This document shows, in pieces, positions 34,749-42,864 of a DNA stretch of 64,000 nt. How positions within the stretch are numbered: the stretch's first letter is position 1; each line of letters opens with the position of its first letter. The notes under the pieces are model-generated. The model was given only the letters and a program-made list of their open reading frames with translations, made no database searches and was not told the origin of the DNA. Both the position numbers and the translations under genes were made by a program. The stretch is from Bradyrhizobium daqingense (GTDB lineage Bacteria > Pseudomonadota > Alphaproteobacteria > Rhizobiales > Xanthobacteraceae): assembly GCF_021044685.1 (NCBI RefSeq), contig NZ_CP088014.1:5256001-5320000 (forward strand), in the 5' to 3' direction.

Positions 34749-37700
34749 CTACGCCGCCTTCTTGCTCTCTGCGAGCTGCGCCAGCTGCCGCATGATCTCC
34801 GTGGTGCCCGCGAGCCGCTCTTCCGGCGTCTCCCAGTCCTGCAGGAACACCACCTTCATGTCGGGTCGCACCTTGGCGGCCTGGCCGTAGCTGCGGATAT
34901 ACGTCACCAGGCGATCGGGATAGGCGAAGGAATTGTCGCGGAAGACGATGACGGCGCCCTTCGGGCCGGCATCGATCTTCTCGACATTGGCCCTGCGGCA
35001 GAACGCCTTGATCGCGGCGACCTTGAACAAATAGCGCACCTCGTCGGGCAGCACGCCGAAGCGGTCGCGCATCTCGGCGCCAAAGTTCTCGATCTCCTCC
35101 TCGGTGTCGAGATCGGCGAGGCGCCGATACAGCGACAGCCGGACCGAGAGATCGCTGACATAGTCCTCCGGAATGAGCACCGGCATGCCGATGGTGATCG
35201 ACGGCGACCAGCGGTCGGCGGCGGGCTCGGAGACGCCGGCCTTGAGGTTGACGATCGCCTCCTCCAGCATCGATTGATAGAGCTCGAAGCCGACCTCCTT
35301 GATATGACCGGACTGTTCCTCGCCGAGGAGATTGCCGGCGCCGCGGATGTCGAGGTCGTGCGAGGCGAGCTGGAAGCCCGCTCCCAGCGTCTCCAGCGAT
35401 TGCAGCACGGTGAGCCGGCGCTCGGCCTGTGCGGTGATCTTCTGCTGCGCCGGCAGCGTGAACAGCGCGTAGGCGCGCAGCTTGGAGCGGCCGACGCGGC
35501 CGCGCAGCTGGTAGAGCTGGGCGAGACCGAACATGTCGGCGCGATGCACGATCAGCGTGTTGGCGTTGGGAATGTCGAGGCCGGACTCGACGATCGTGGT
35601 CGACAGCAGGATGTCGAACTTGCCGTCATAGAACGCCGTCATGATGTCCTCGATCACGGCCGGCGGCATCTGGCCGTGCGCGACCGCGACCTTCATCTCC
35701 GGCACGTTCTTGTCGAGGAAATCCTTGACCTCCGCGAGGTCGTCGATGCGCGGCACCACGTAGAAGGCCTGGCCGCCGCGATAGCGCTCGCGCAGCAGCG
35801 CCTCGCGGATCATCAGCGGATCGTGCGGGGCGACGAAGGTGCGGACCGCGAGGCGGTCGACCGGGGGCGAGGCGATGATCGAGAGCTCACGCACGCCGGT
35901 GAGCGCCAATTGCAGCGTGCGCGGGATCGGCGTTGCCGACAGCGTCAGCACGTGCACCTCGGAGCGTAGCGCCTTCAGCCGCTCCTTGTGGGTGACGCCG
36001 AAATGCTGCTCCTCGTCGACGATGACGAGACCGAGATCACGGAATTTGATGGCCTTGCCAAGCAGCGCGTGGGTGCCGACGACGATATCGACCGAGCCGT
36101 CGGCGATGCCCTTCTTGACCTGGTTCAGCTCCTTGGTTGCGATCAGCCGCGAGGCCTGCGCCACGTTCACCGGAAAGCCCTTGAAGCGCTCGGTGAAAGT
36201 TTTTGCGTGCTGGCGCGCGAGCAGCGTGGTCGGCACCACGACCGCAACCTGCTTGCCTTCGAGCGCAACGGCAAAAGCCGCGCGGAGCGCAACCTCGGTC
36301 TTGCCGAAGCCAACGTCGCCGCAGATCAACCGGTCCATCGGACGGCCGAGCTCGAGGTCTTTCAGGGTGCATTCTATGGCGCCGAGCTGATCCTCGGTCT
36401 CGTCATAGGGGAAGCGTGCGCAGAACTCGTCATAGAGGCCTTGCTGCACCGGCAGCTTGGGTGCCTCGTGCAAATGGCGCGCGGCAGCGATCTTGATCAG
36501 CTCGCCCGCGATCTCGCGGATGCGGTTCTTCAGCTTCGCTTTTCGGGTCTGCCAGCCCGAGCCACCCAGACGATCGAGCTCGACTGTGGTCTGGTCGGAG
36601 CCGTAGCGCGACAGCAGCTCGATGTTCTCGACGGGGAGGAACAGCTTCGTCTCGGCCGCATAATGCAGCTCGAGGCAGTCATGCGGCGCGCCGGCGACGT
36701 CGAGCGTCTGCAAGCCGATGAAGCGGCCGATGCCGTGATCGACGTGAACGACGATGTCGCCGGCCGTGAGGCTCGTCACCTCCGAGATGAAATTGTCGAG
36801 CTTGCGGCTGGCCTTGCGCGGCCGCACCAGTCGGTCGCCGAGAATGTCCTGCTCGCTGATGAGCGCGATCTCGTCGGTCTCGAAGCCGCTTTCGAGGCCG
36901 AGCACGGCGAGCATGGTCTCGTTGCGCGGCGTCGCCTGCACCGTCCGCCAGCTGTTGACGCTGGTGGTATGGGCGAGCTTGTGGTCGCGCAGCATCGAAG
37001 TCATGCGGTCGCGCGAGCCTTCGGTCCACAGCGCGATCACGACCTTCTTGCGCTGGGCCTGCAAGGCCATCACATGCGCGACGACGGATTCGAACACGTT
37101 GACCGTGGTGTCGTTGCGCTCCGGCGCGAAGTCGCGGCCCTTGCGCGCGCCGGCGTCGACGATGGTGGTGCCGTCGGTCGGCACCGAGAACGGCGTCAGC
37201 CGCGCCAGCGGGATATCACCGAGGCGCTTGCCCCACTCCTCCTCGGTCAGATAAAGCCGGTCAGGCGGCAGCGGCTTGTAGATGGCGCCGCCGCCGGGAT
37301 GCTCCATCGCCTCCCGCCTCGCCTCGTAATAGTCGAGGATCTGCTTGAAGCGCTCGCGTACGGCATCCTCGGCCTGCGGTTCGATCGCGACGGCTGCGCC
37401 TTGCAGATAGTCGAACAGCGTGTCCATCCGGTCCTGGAACAGCGGCAGCCAGTGCTCCATGCCGGGATGGCGGCGGCCTTCGCTAACGGCCTCGTAGAGC
37501 GCATCGTCGCGCTCGGGCGCGCCGAACTCGGCGACATAGCCCATGCGGAAGCGGCGGATGGTGTCGGTGACGAGCTGGAACTCGGACACCGGCACGAGGT
37601 CGAGCGAGCGCATGTCGAGCAGCGTGCGCTGGGTCTCGGCGTCGAAGGAGCGGATCGATTCCAGGCTGTCGCCGAAGAAGTCGAACCGCACGGGCTGGTC

Positions 37701-38267
37701 GAGGCCGGCCGGAAACAGATCGAGGATGCCGCCGCGCACGGCGTATTCGCCGGGCTCGCGCACTGTCGAGGAGCGGTTGTAGCCGTTGTGCTCGAGCCAG
37801 GCGACGACGGTGTCCATTGGCACCACATTGCCGGGCGCGACCGACAACGCCTGCGCCGCCACGAGCTCGCGCGCCGGCACGCGCTGGACCACCGCATTCA
37901 CCGTGGTCAGCACGATCAGCGGCTTGTCGCTGCCGGTGAGCGAGGCCAGTCGCGCCAGTGTCGTCAGGCGCTGGGCCAGGATGCCGCCATGCGGCGAGAC
38001 ACGGTCATAGGGCTGGCAATCCCAGGCGGGGAAGGTCAGCACCGGCAGATCGGGCGCAAAGAAGCGCAAGGCGCGTTCGAGCGACTGCATCCGCGAACCG
38101 TCGCGGCAGACCACGGCAAGGCTGACCGCGGGCTTCTTCGGCCGCGCCGCGATGGCGCGGGCGAGATCGGAGACGACCAGGCCTTCGGCGCCCTCGGCGA
38201 CATTGGCGAGCGTCAGCGCGCGGCCGGGCGTCAGCAGCTCGGCCGGAGATTTCATGCCCTGCTTCAT
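34749..38267 (-). CDS. mfd: Transcription-repair coupling factor Mfd
   Basis: ATP-driven translocase of 1172 residues that removes stalled RNA polymerase from DNA lesions and recruits UvrA. N-terminal UvrB-like modules (LPVLTFPAWDCQPYDRVSP) are followed by the RNA-polymerase-interaction domain (AGDIVVHVDHGIGRFIGLQT), the RecG-like motor with Walker A GDVGFGKTEVALRAAF and DEEQ box VIVDEEQHFGVTHKERLK, and a TRCF C-terminal domain. Length matches full-size Mfd. Its ATG at 38267 overlaps the sdhE stop by four bases. A second ATG, four codons in, is possible. Confidence 0.96.
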   Translation of the reverse strand: MKQGMKSPAELLTPGRALTLANVAEGAEGLVVSDLARAIAARPKKPAVSLAVVCRDGSRMQSLERALRFFAPDLPVLTFPAWDCQPYDRVSPHGGILAQRLTTLARLASLTGSDKPLIVLTTVNAVVQRVPARELVAAQALSVAPGNVVPMDTVVAWLEHNGYNRSSTVREPGEYAVRGGILDLFPAGLDQPVRFDFFGDSLESIRSFDAETQRTLLDMRSLDLVPVSEFQLVTDTIRRFRMGYVAEFGAPERDDALYEAVSEGRRHPGMEHWLPLFQDRMDTLFDYLQGAAVAIEPQAEDAVRERFKQILDYYEARREAMEHPGGGAIYKPLPPDRLYLTEEEWGKRLGDIPLARLTPFSVPTDGTTIVDAGARKGRDFAPERNDTTVNVFESVVAHVMALQAQRKKVVIALWTEGSRDRMTSMLRDHKLAHTTSVNSWRTVQATPRNETMLAVLGLESGFETDEIALISEQDILGDRLVRPRKASRKLDNFISEVTSLTAGDIVVHVDHGIGRFIGLQTLDVAGAPHDCLELHYAAETKLFLPVENIELLSRYGSDQTTVELDRLGGSGWQTRKAKLKNRIREIAGELIKIAAARHLHEAPKLPVQQGLYDEFCARFPYDETEDQLGAIECTLKDLELGRPMDRLICGDVGFGKTEVALRAAFAVALEGKQVAVVVPTTLLARQHAKTFTERFKGFPVNVAQASRLIATKELNQVKKGIADGSVDIVVGTHALLGKAIKFRDLGLVIVDEEQHFGVTHKERLKALRSEVHVLTLSATPIPRTLQLALTGVRELSIIASPPVDRLAVRTFVAPHDPLMIREALLRERYRGGQAFYVVPRIDDLAEVKDFLDKNVPEMKVAVAHGQMPPAVIEDIMTAFYDGKFDILLSTTIVESGLDIPNANTLIVHRADMFGLAQLYQLRGRVGRSKLRAYALFTLPAQQKITAQAERRLTVLQSLETLGAGFQLASHDLDIRGAGNLLGEEQSGHIKEVGFELYQSMLEEAIVNLKAGVSEPAADRWSPSITIGMPVLIPEDYVSDLSVRLSLYRRLADLDTEEEIENFGAEMRDRFGVLPDEVRYLFKVAAIKAFCRRANVEKIDAGPKGAVIVFRDNSFAYPDRLVTYIRSYGQAAKVRPDMKVVFLQDWETPEERLAGTTEIMRQLAQLAESKKAA

Positions 38268-38554
38268 GCGTCGCGTTCCGCGATCGGGAACGCCTTGATG
38301 CGGGCGAACAGCGCGCCGGTGACGTCGGCCGGCAGCAGCTTGTCGCCGGTGATGGCAGCATACAGATCGGGATCGTTGACCTCGAGCAGGCGCTCGAGCT
38401 CGCCGAGTTCGACATCCGACAGATTGCCGATCTCGGCATCGGCGAAACGTCCGAGGATCAGGTCCATCTCGCGCGTGCCGCGGTGCCAGCAGCGGAACAG
38501 AAGCCGCTTGCGGCGGTCGTCCAGCCCGCTGCTCGATCGTGTCGTCCCCGTCAT
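38264..38554 (-). CDS. sdhE: Succinate dehydrogenase assembly factor SdhE
   Basis: Small protein of 96 residues of the SdhE/SDH5 family, which attaches FAD covalently to SdhA (and FrdA). The hallmark RGTREMDLILGRFAD contains the conserved RGxxE motif needed for flavinylation; KRLLFRCWHRG precedes it. The C-terminal half is the usual helical bundle (VNDPDLYAAITG). It is upstream of mfd with a four-base overlap, an arrangement common in rhizobia. Confidence 0.94.
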   Translation of the reverse strand: MTGTTRSSSGLDDRRKRLLFRCWHRGTREMDLILGRFADAEIGNLSDVELGELERLLEVNDPDLYAAITGDKLLPADVTGALFARIKAFPIAERDA

Positions 38555-38657
38555 GTCTCAAATCCAGTCAAACGCAGAAAGCCCGGACGTGCCGGGCGGG
38601 GCTGATATAGCCACTCGAACTGGACATGTCAGCCCTTTGTTGTGGCAATTATTTATG

Positions 38658-38738
38658 GTCGTTGTTGCCGGGCTTGACCCGGCAATCCATCCTCTTGAAT
38701 AGATGGATGCGCGGGTCGAGCCCGCGCATGACGATTGC
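38658..38738. repeat. Intergenic palindromic repeat, family B, copy 2
   Basis: GTCGTTGTTGCCGGGCTTG... and ...GTCGAGCCCGCGCATGACG form the same palindromic design as 20693-20780. The element reaches to within 8 bases of the recG start. Confidence 0.7.
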
Positions 38739-38745
38739 TGCACCG

Positions 38746-40854
38746 ATGCGCCCCAGCCTGCTCAATCCGCTGTTTGCTCCCGTGACCAGCCTGTCCGGCG
38801 TCGGTCCGAAGCAGGACAAGCTGCTGCAGTATCTGCTCAGCCGCAGCGAGACGCCGCGGCTGGTCGACCTGCTGCTGCATCTGCCAAGCCAGGTCATCGA
38901 CCGCAGAGCCCGGCCGAAGATCCGCGATGCTGCCGTCGGAACCATGGTGACGCTGGAGATCACCGTCGACCGCCACCGCCCGCCCCCGCCGCGCAGCGCG
39001 CGCGCACCTTATCTGGTCTATGCCAGCGACGACACCGGCGACGTCGTGCTGACCTTCTTCCGCGCCAAGCCCGGCTATGTCGAGAAGCTGCTGCCAATGG
39101 GGGAGAAGCGCTACGTCTCCGGCACGTTGCAGATGTATGACGGCATTCCCCAGATCGTGCATCCCGATCGCGTGCTCGACGAGGAGGCGATTGCAAAGCT
39201 GTCCGGCATCGATCCGGTCTATCCGCTGACCGAGGGCCTCGCGCTCGGATCGCTGCGTCGCGCGATCGCGCAGGCGCTGCAGAAGCTGCCGGCCCTGCCG
39301 GAATGGATCAGCCCGGAGGTGATGCGCCGCTGCAATTTTCCGCCGGTCGCGGAAGCGCTCACCCGCGTGCACCAGCCGGTCGAGCTCACGGATATCCTGC
39401 CGGACCAGCCGTTCTGGTCGCGCCTGGCCTTCGACGAGCTTCTGGCTGGCCAGCTTGCGCTTGCCCTGATCCGCGCGCAATTGCGCCGCCCCGCAGGCGT
39501 GCGCAACGCCGGCGACGGACATCTGCGCAACAAGATCATCGACGCCCTGCCCTATGCGCTCACACCGTCCCAGCGCAGCGCCGCGGCGGCGATTGCCGAA
39601 GACCTCAAGCAGCCGGTGCGCATGCTGCGCCTGCTCCAGGGCGACGTCGGCTCCGGCAAGACCGTGGTCGCGCTGCTGGCAGCCGCTGCCGTCGCAGAGG
39701 TCGGCAAGCAGGCTGCGCTGATGGCCCCCACTGAGATTTTGGCGCGCCAGCACATCAAGACCATCGCCCCGCTCGCCGAGCGTGCGGGATTGCGCGTTGC
39801 GATCCTCACCGGCCGCGAAAAGGGCAAGGAGCGGCGCGAGCTCATCGTGCAGCTCGCCGCGGGCGAGATCGATCTCCTCGTCGGCACCCATGCGCTGATC
39901 CAGGACGACGTGGCCTTCCATGATCTCGCGCTGGCGATCGTCGACGAGCAGCACCGTTTCGGTGTCCGCGAGCGCCTCGCGCTGACCTCGAAGGGCGAAG
40001 CCGTCGACGTGCTGGTGCTGAGCGCAACGCCGATTCCGCGCACGCTGGTGCTGACCTATTTCGGCGACATGGACATTTCCGAGCTGCGCGAGAAACCGGC
40101 CGGCCGCCAGCCCATCGACACCCGCGCCGTTGCCATGAGCCGGCTCAGCGAGGTCATGGACAGCGTCGGCCGTGCGTTGCAATCGGGAAAACTGGTCTAT
40201 TGGATTTGCCCGCTCGTGGAAGAATCCGAGGCGGAGGGGACCGAGCACCTCACCAACGCGACCAAGCGTTTCGAGAGCCTGCAGAAGCGCTTCGGCGAAC
40301 GCGTCGGGCTCGTGCACGGCCAGATGAAGGGCACGGAGAAGGACCGCGTGATGGGTCAGTTCGCCGCCCACGAGATCGGCCTGCTGGTCGCGACCACCGT
40401 GGTCGAGGTCGGCGTCGACGTGCCCGCCGCCACCATCATGGTGATCGAGAATGCCGAGCGCTTCGGGCTGGCCCAGCTGCACCAGTTGCGCGGCCGCATC
40501 GGGCGCGGCTCGGAGGCCTCGACCTGCATCCTGCTCTATTCAGAACCGCTCGGCGAGATGTCGAAGGCCCGGCTGAAAGTGATCCGCGAGACCACCGACG
40601 GCTTCCGCATCGCCGAGGAGGACCTGAAGCTGCGCGGCGAAGGCGATGTGCTAGGGGTGCGCCAGAGCGGCCTGCCCGGCTACCGCATTGCGCGCCCGGA
40701 GGTGCACGGTCAGCTCATCGCCCAGGCGAGAGACGAGGCGCTACGCATCCTCAAAGACGATCCGAAGCTGAAGGGCGAGCGCGGCGAGGCGTTGCGGTGC
40801 TTGTTGTATCTGTACGAGCGGGACGAAGCGATTCCGCTGATCGGTGCGGGTTAG
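38746..40854 (+). CDS. recG: ATP-dependent DNA helicase RecG
   Basis: Branch-migration helicase of 702 residues for stalled forks and Holliday junctions. The N-terminal wedge domain holds LSGVGPKQDKLL and LLHLPSQVIDRR with the OB-fold part following. The motor has Walker A GDVGSGKTVVALLAA, LVGTHALIQDDV, DEQH box IVDEQHRFGVRERL and motif VI LHQLRGRIGRG. Start ATG 38746 (MRPSLLNPLFAPVTSLSGVG) fits family length; an in-frame ATG at 38728 lies inside the repeat. No clear RBS is visible, since the repeat occupies the usual place. Confidence 0.95.
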   Translation: MRPSLLNPLFAPVTSLSGVGPKQDKLLQYLLSRSETPRLVDLLLHLPSQVIDRRARPKIRDAAVGTMVTLEITVDRHRPPPPRSARAPYLVYASDDTGDVVLTFFRAKPGYVEKLLPMGEKRYVSGTLQMYDGIPQIVHPDRVLDEEAIAKLSGIDPVYPLTEGLALGSLRRAIAQALQKLPALPEWISPEVMRRCNFPPVAEALTRVHQPVELTDILPDQPFWSRLAFDELLAGQLALALIRAQLRRPAGVRNAGDGHLRNKIIDALPYALTPSQRSAAAAIAEDLKQPVRMLRLLQGDVGSGKTVVALLAAAAVAEVGKQAALMAPTEILARQHIKTIAPLAERAGLRVAILTGREKGKERRELIVQLAAGEIDLLVGTHALIQDDVAFHDLALAIVDEQHRFGVRERLALTSKGEAVDVLVLSATPIPRTLVLTYFGDMDISELREKPAGRQPIDTRAVAMSRLSEVMDSVGRALQSGKLVYWICPLVEESEAEGTEHLTNATKRFESLQKRFGERVGLVHGQMKGTEKDRVMGQFAAHEIGLLVATTVVEVGVDVPAATIMVIENAERFGLAQLHQLRGRIGRGSEASTCILLYSEPLGEMSKARLKVIRETTDGFRIAEEDLKLRGEGDVLGVRQSGLPGYRIARPEVHGQLIAQARDEALRILKDDPKLKGERGEALRCLLYLYERDEAIPLIGAG

Positions 40855-40879
40855 CGATCATGCGCAGTGTCTCCCTCCC

Positions 40880-40996
40880 CGTCATTGCGAGGAGCTCTTG
40901 CGACGAAGCAATCCAGGATCTTTCCGCGGAGAGACTCTGGATTGCTTCCGCCTTCGCCAAGGCTTCGGCGGACAAGTCGCTGCGCTCGCAATGACG
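40880..40996. repeat. Intergenic palindromic repeat, family C, copy 2, with nested palindrome
   Basis: Same ends as copy 1 (CCGTCATTGCGAG and CTCGCAATGACG), but the right arm is interrupted by CCGCCTTCGCCAAGGC and TTCGGCGG, itself a palindrome, followed by ACAAG. Copy 1 at 34647 lacks this insertion. Confidence 0.75.
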
Positions 40997-41048
40997 AGGG
41001 GATACAGAGCCGCACATTTCAAGCCCTGTCGAGCGCGGTTGCCGACCA

Positions 41049-41906
41049 TCAGACGTTCTTCTTCGCGACACTTTCCGCAAACGCCTTCAGCATCTCCGCA
41101 TCCACCGCCTCGCCCTTCGCATCTGCCGCCAGATGCTCGAACCATCGCGCAAAGCCCTCGTAGATCTGGCTGGCCGGATGATCGGGCCCGAGGAATCCGG
41201 AGATCTCCCGCATCTCCGCGACCCAGCGATAGGCTTTCGGAATCATGTCGGGCAGCGCGACCTCGAGCCGGGCCAGGACCGCGGGCTGGCTCAACGCGAG
41301 CTCATCGCGTAGCGCATCGGCCGCGCCCGCCTTCGTTGCCGCGACCACCATGGCCGAGCCGATGCCGGCAAGGCCCTTGACGATGCCGGCGTAGGACATT
41401 TTGAGCGCGGAGGCCGCGCCGACCGGGCCTTCGACGATCCGCACGTCGAGGCCGAGATCCTTCAGCACGGCGACGTCCTTGGCGTGCCCGCCGGACATGT
41501 AGAAGGCCGGGCTCTTGCCGCCGGGCTGCGGCGGAAAGCCGGTGATGCCGCCGTCGACGAATGGTGCCTGCGCCGAGCCGATGATTTCCTCGATCCGTTG
41601 CACTGTGTCGACGTTGACGGCGTTGCAGTCCACCACGACCGGCTTCTTTTCGCGGCGGACGATCAGCGCCGCGAGCCGTTCGGCCAACGCCACGGCTTCG
41701 CCCGGCGGCACGATCGAAAGAATGATGTCCGCGTCCGCGATCGCTTCGTCCTCGGCGCCGATCATCCCGGCATCCGCTGCGCGTTTCAACGTCGCCTCGC
41801 TACGTCCCTTCAGGGACGTCAGCACGCGTGCGCCGTTTTCGCTGAGGCGGCGGGCCACTGCACTGCCCATGGCGCCGGGCGCGAGGATCGCGATGGTCTT
41901 CGACAT
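41049..41906 (-). CDS. NAD(P)-dependent dehydrogenase, 6PGDH/3-HIBDH superfamily with DUF1932
   Basis: Oxidoreductase of 285 residues. The N-terminal Rossmann domain begins TIAILAPGAMGSAVARRLSENG, with IVPPGEAVALAERL and VVVDCNAVNVDTV strands. The C-terminal helical DUF1932 domain has LKMSYAGIVKGLAGIGSAMV, where the Lys sits at the position of the catalytic Lys of beta-hydroxyacid dehydrogenases. The substrate is a small hydroxyacid or sugar acid and cannot be named. ATG 41906 has GGAG 7 bases upstream. Monocistronic as far as can be seen. Confidence 0.85.
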   Translation of the reverse strand: MSKTIAILAPGAMGSAVARRLSENGARVLTSLKGRSEATLKRAADAGMIGAEDEAIADADIILSIVPPGEAVALAERLAALIVRREKKPVVVDCNAVNVDTVQRIEEIIGSAQAPFVDGGITGFPPQPGGKSPAFYMSGGHAKDVAVLKDLGLDVRIVEGPVGAASALKMSYAGIVKGLAGIGSAMVVAATKAGAADALRDELALSQPAVLARLEVALPDMIPKAYRWVAEMREISGFLGPDHPASQIYEGFARWFEHLAADAKGEAVDAEMLKAFAESVAKKNV

Positions 41907-42010
41907 CTTGCACTCCAAATCGAATTCCGAGAGAGTCGCTCAGTTCGATCGGAGATTAGCAGAGGCTACCAACGCCTGCGTGAATGCGGCCATCCCGCGC
42001 GGGAATGGCC

Positions 42011-42781
42011 CTACTCCACTTTCGCAGGCTGAGCTTTGAGCGCCGATGCGTTGGCGATGCGCGCGGCGTTGGCCACGCCCGCGAGCGCGGCGGCCTTCTT
42101 AGGATCGGGCGCCGAGCCCGGCTGCACCACGCCGGCCGACATGATCAGCGTCGCGGCATCCTCGGCGGTCAGATCGACCTCGATGATCCTGCTCTTCGGG
42201 ACATAGAAGAAGAAGCCGGTGGTCGGGTTCGGCGAGCACGGCAGGAACACCGAGACGTGCTCCTCCTGCCCCGGAAGACTGCGCGCGATGTCCTCGTTCG
42301 GCGATTGCGAGATCAGCACGATCGACCACATGCCGGGCGAGGGAAATTCGACCAGGCCGACTTTGCGGAAGCTCGAGCCCTTGCCCGAGAACAGCGTCTC
42401 GAACACCTGCTTGAGGCCGCGATAGATCGCGCGCACGGCGGGGATCCGGCCGAGAAAGGTCTCGCCGACATCGACCAGCGTCCGGCCGATCAGATTGGCC
42501 GCGAGGAAGCCGACGAGCGTCAGCGTGAAGAATGCGACAACCAGTCCCCAGCCGGGAACGACGTAGGGCAGATAGGTTTCGGGCCGGTAGGCCAGCGGCA
42601 CGAACGGCCGCACCACGCCGTCGACCCAGGTGACGAACCACCAGACGAGATAAAGCGTGATCGCGATCGGCCCCGTCACCACGAGGCCGGTCAGGAAATA
42701 ATTGCGGAAACGGCCCATCAGGCCGGTATGCGGTTCCGGGACGGGATCAAGAGGCGCAGGTGCGTCGTCGCGGGGGGTCAT
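42011..42781 (-). CDS. DUF502 family membrane protein
   Basis: Integral membrane protein of 256 residues. Two membrane segments are clear (YFLTGLVVTGPIAITLYLVW and VPGWGLVVAFFTLTLVGFLA). The DUF502 core follows: IPAVRAIYRGLKQVFETLF, VGLVEFPSPGMWSIVLIS and VFLPCSPNPTTGFFFYVPKS. DUF502 proteins are widespread in bacteria and chloroplasts; their role is unsettled. It lies just downstream of glmS on the same strand with 84 bases between. Confidence 0.9.
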   Translation of the reverse strand: MTPRDDAPAPLDPVPEPHTGLMGRFRNYFLTGLVVTGPIAITLYLVWWFVTWVDGVVRPFVPLAYRPETYLPYVVPGWGLVVAFFTLTLVGFLAANLIGRTLVDVGETFLGRIPAVRAIYRGLKQVFETLFSGKGSSFRKVGLVEFPSPGMWSIVLISQSPNEDIARSLPGQEEHVSVFLPCSPNPTTGFFFYVPKSRIIEVDLTAEDAATLIMSAGVVQPGSAPDPKKAAALAGVANAARIANASALKAQPAKVE

Positions 42782-42864
42782 TCGGGTTCCAGATCGGTCG
42801 CTAGCAACAAGCTAGGGTTTTCTAGCAGGTTTTGGAAGACTGCGACCGACCTTATCCCTTCTGC

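Noticed and set aside
35988..38702. 900-codon plus-strand frame opposite mfd, and similar frames opposite glmS and the Mfd-like gene
   Set aside because: All lie antisense to genes with complete catalytic motifs. High third-position GC keeps such frames open; none shows a start signal or family motif.
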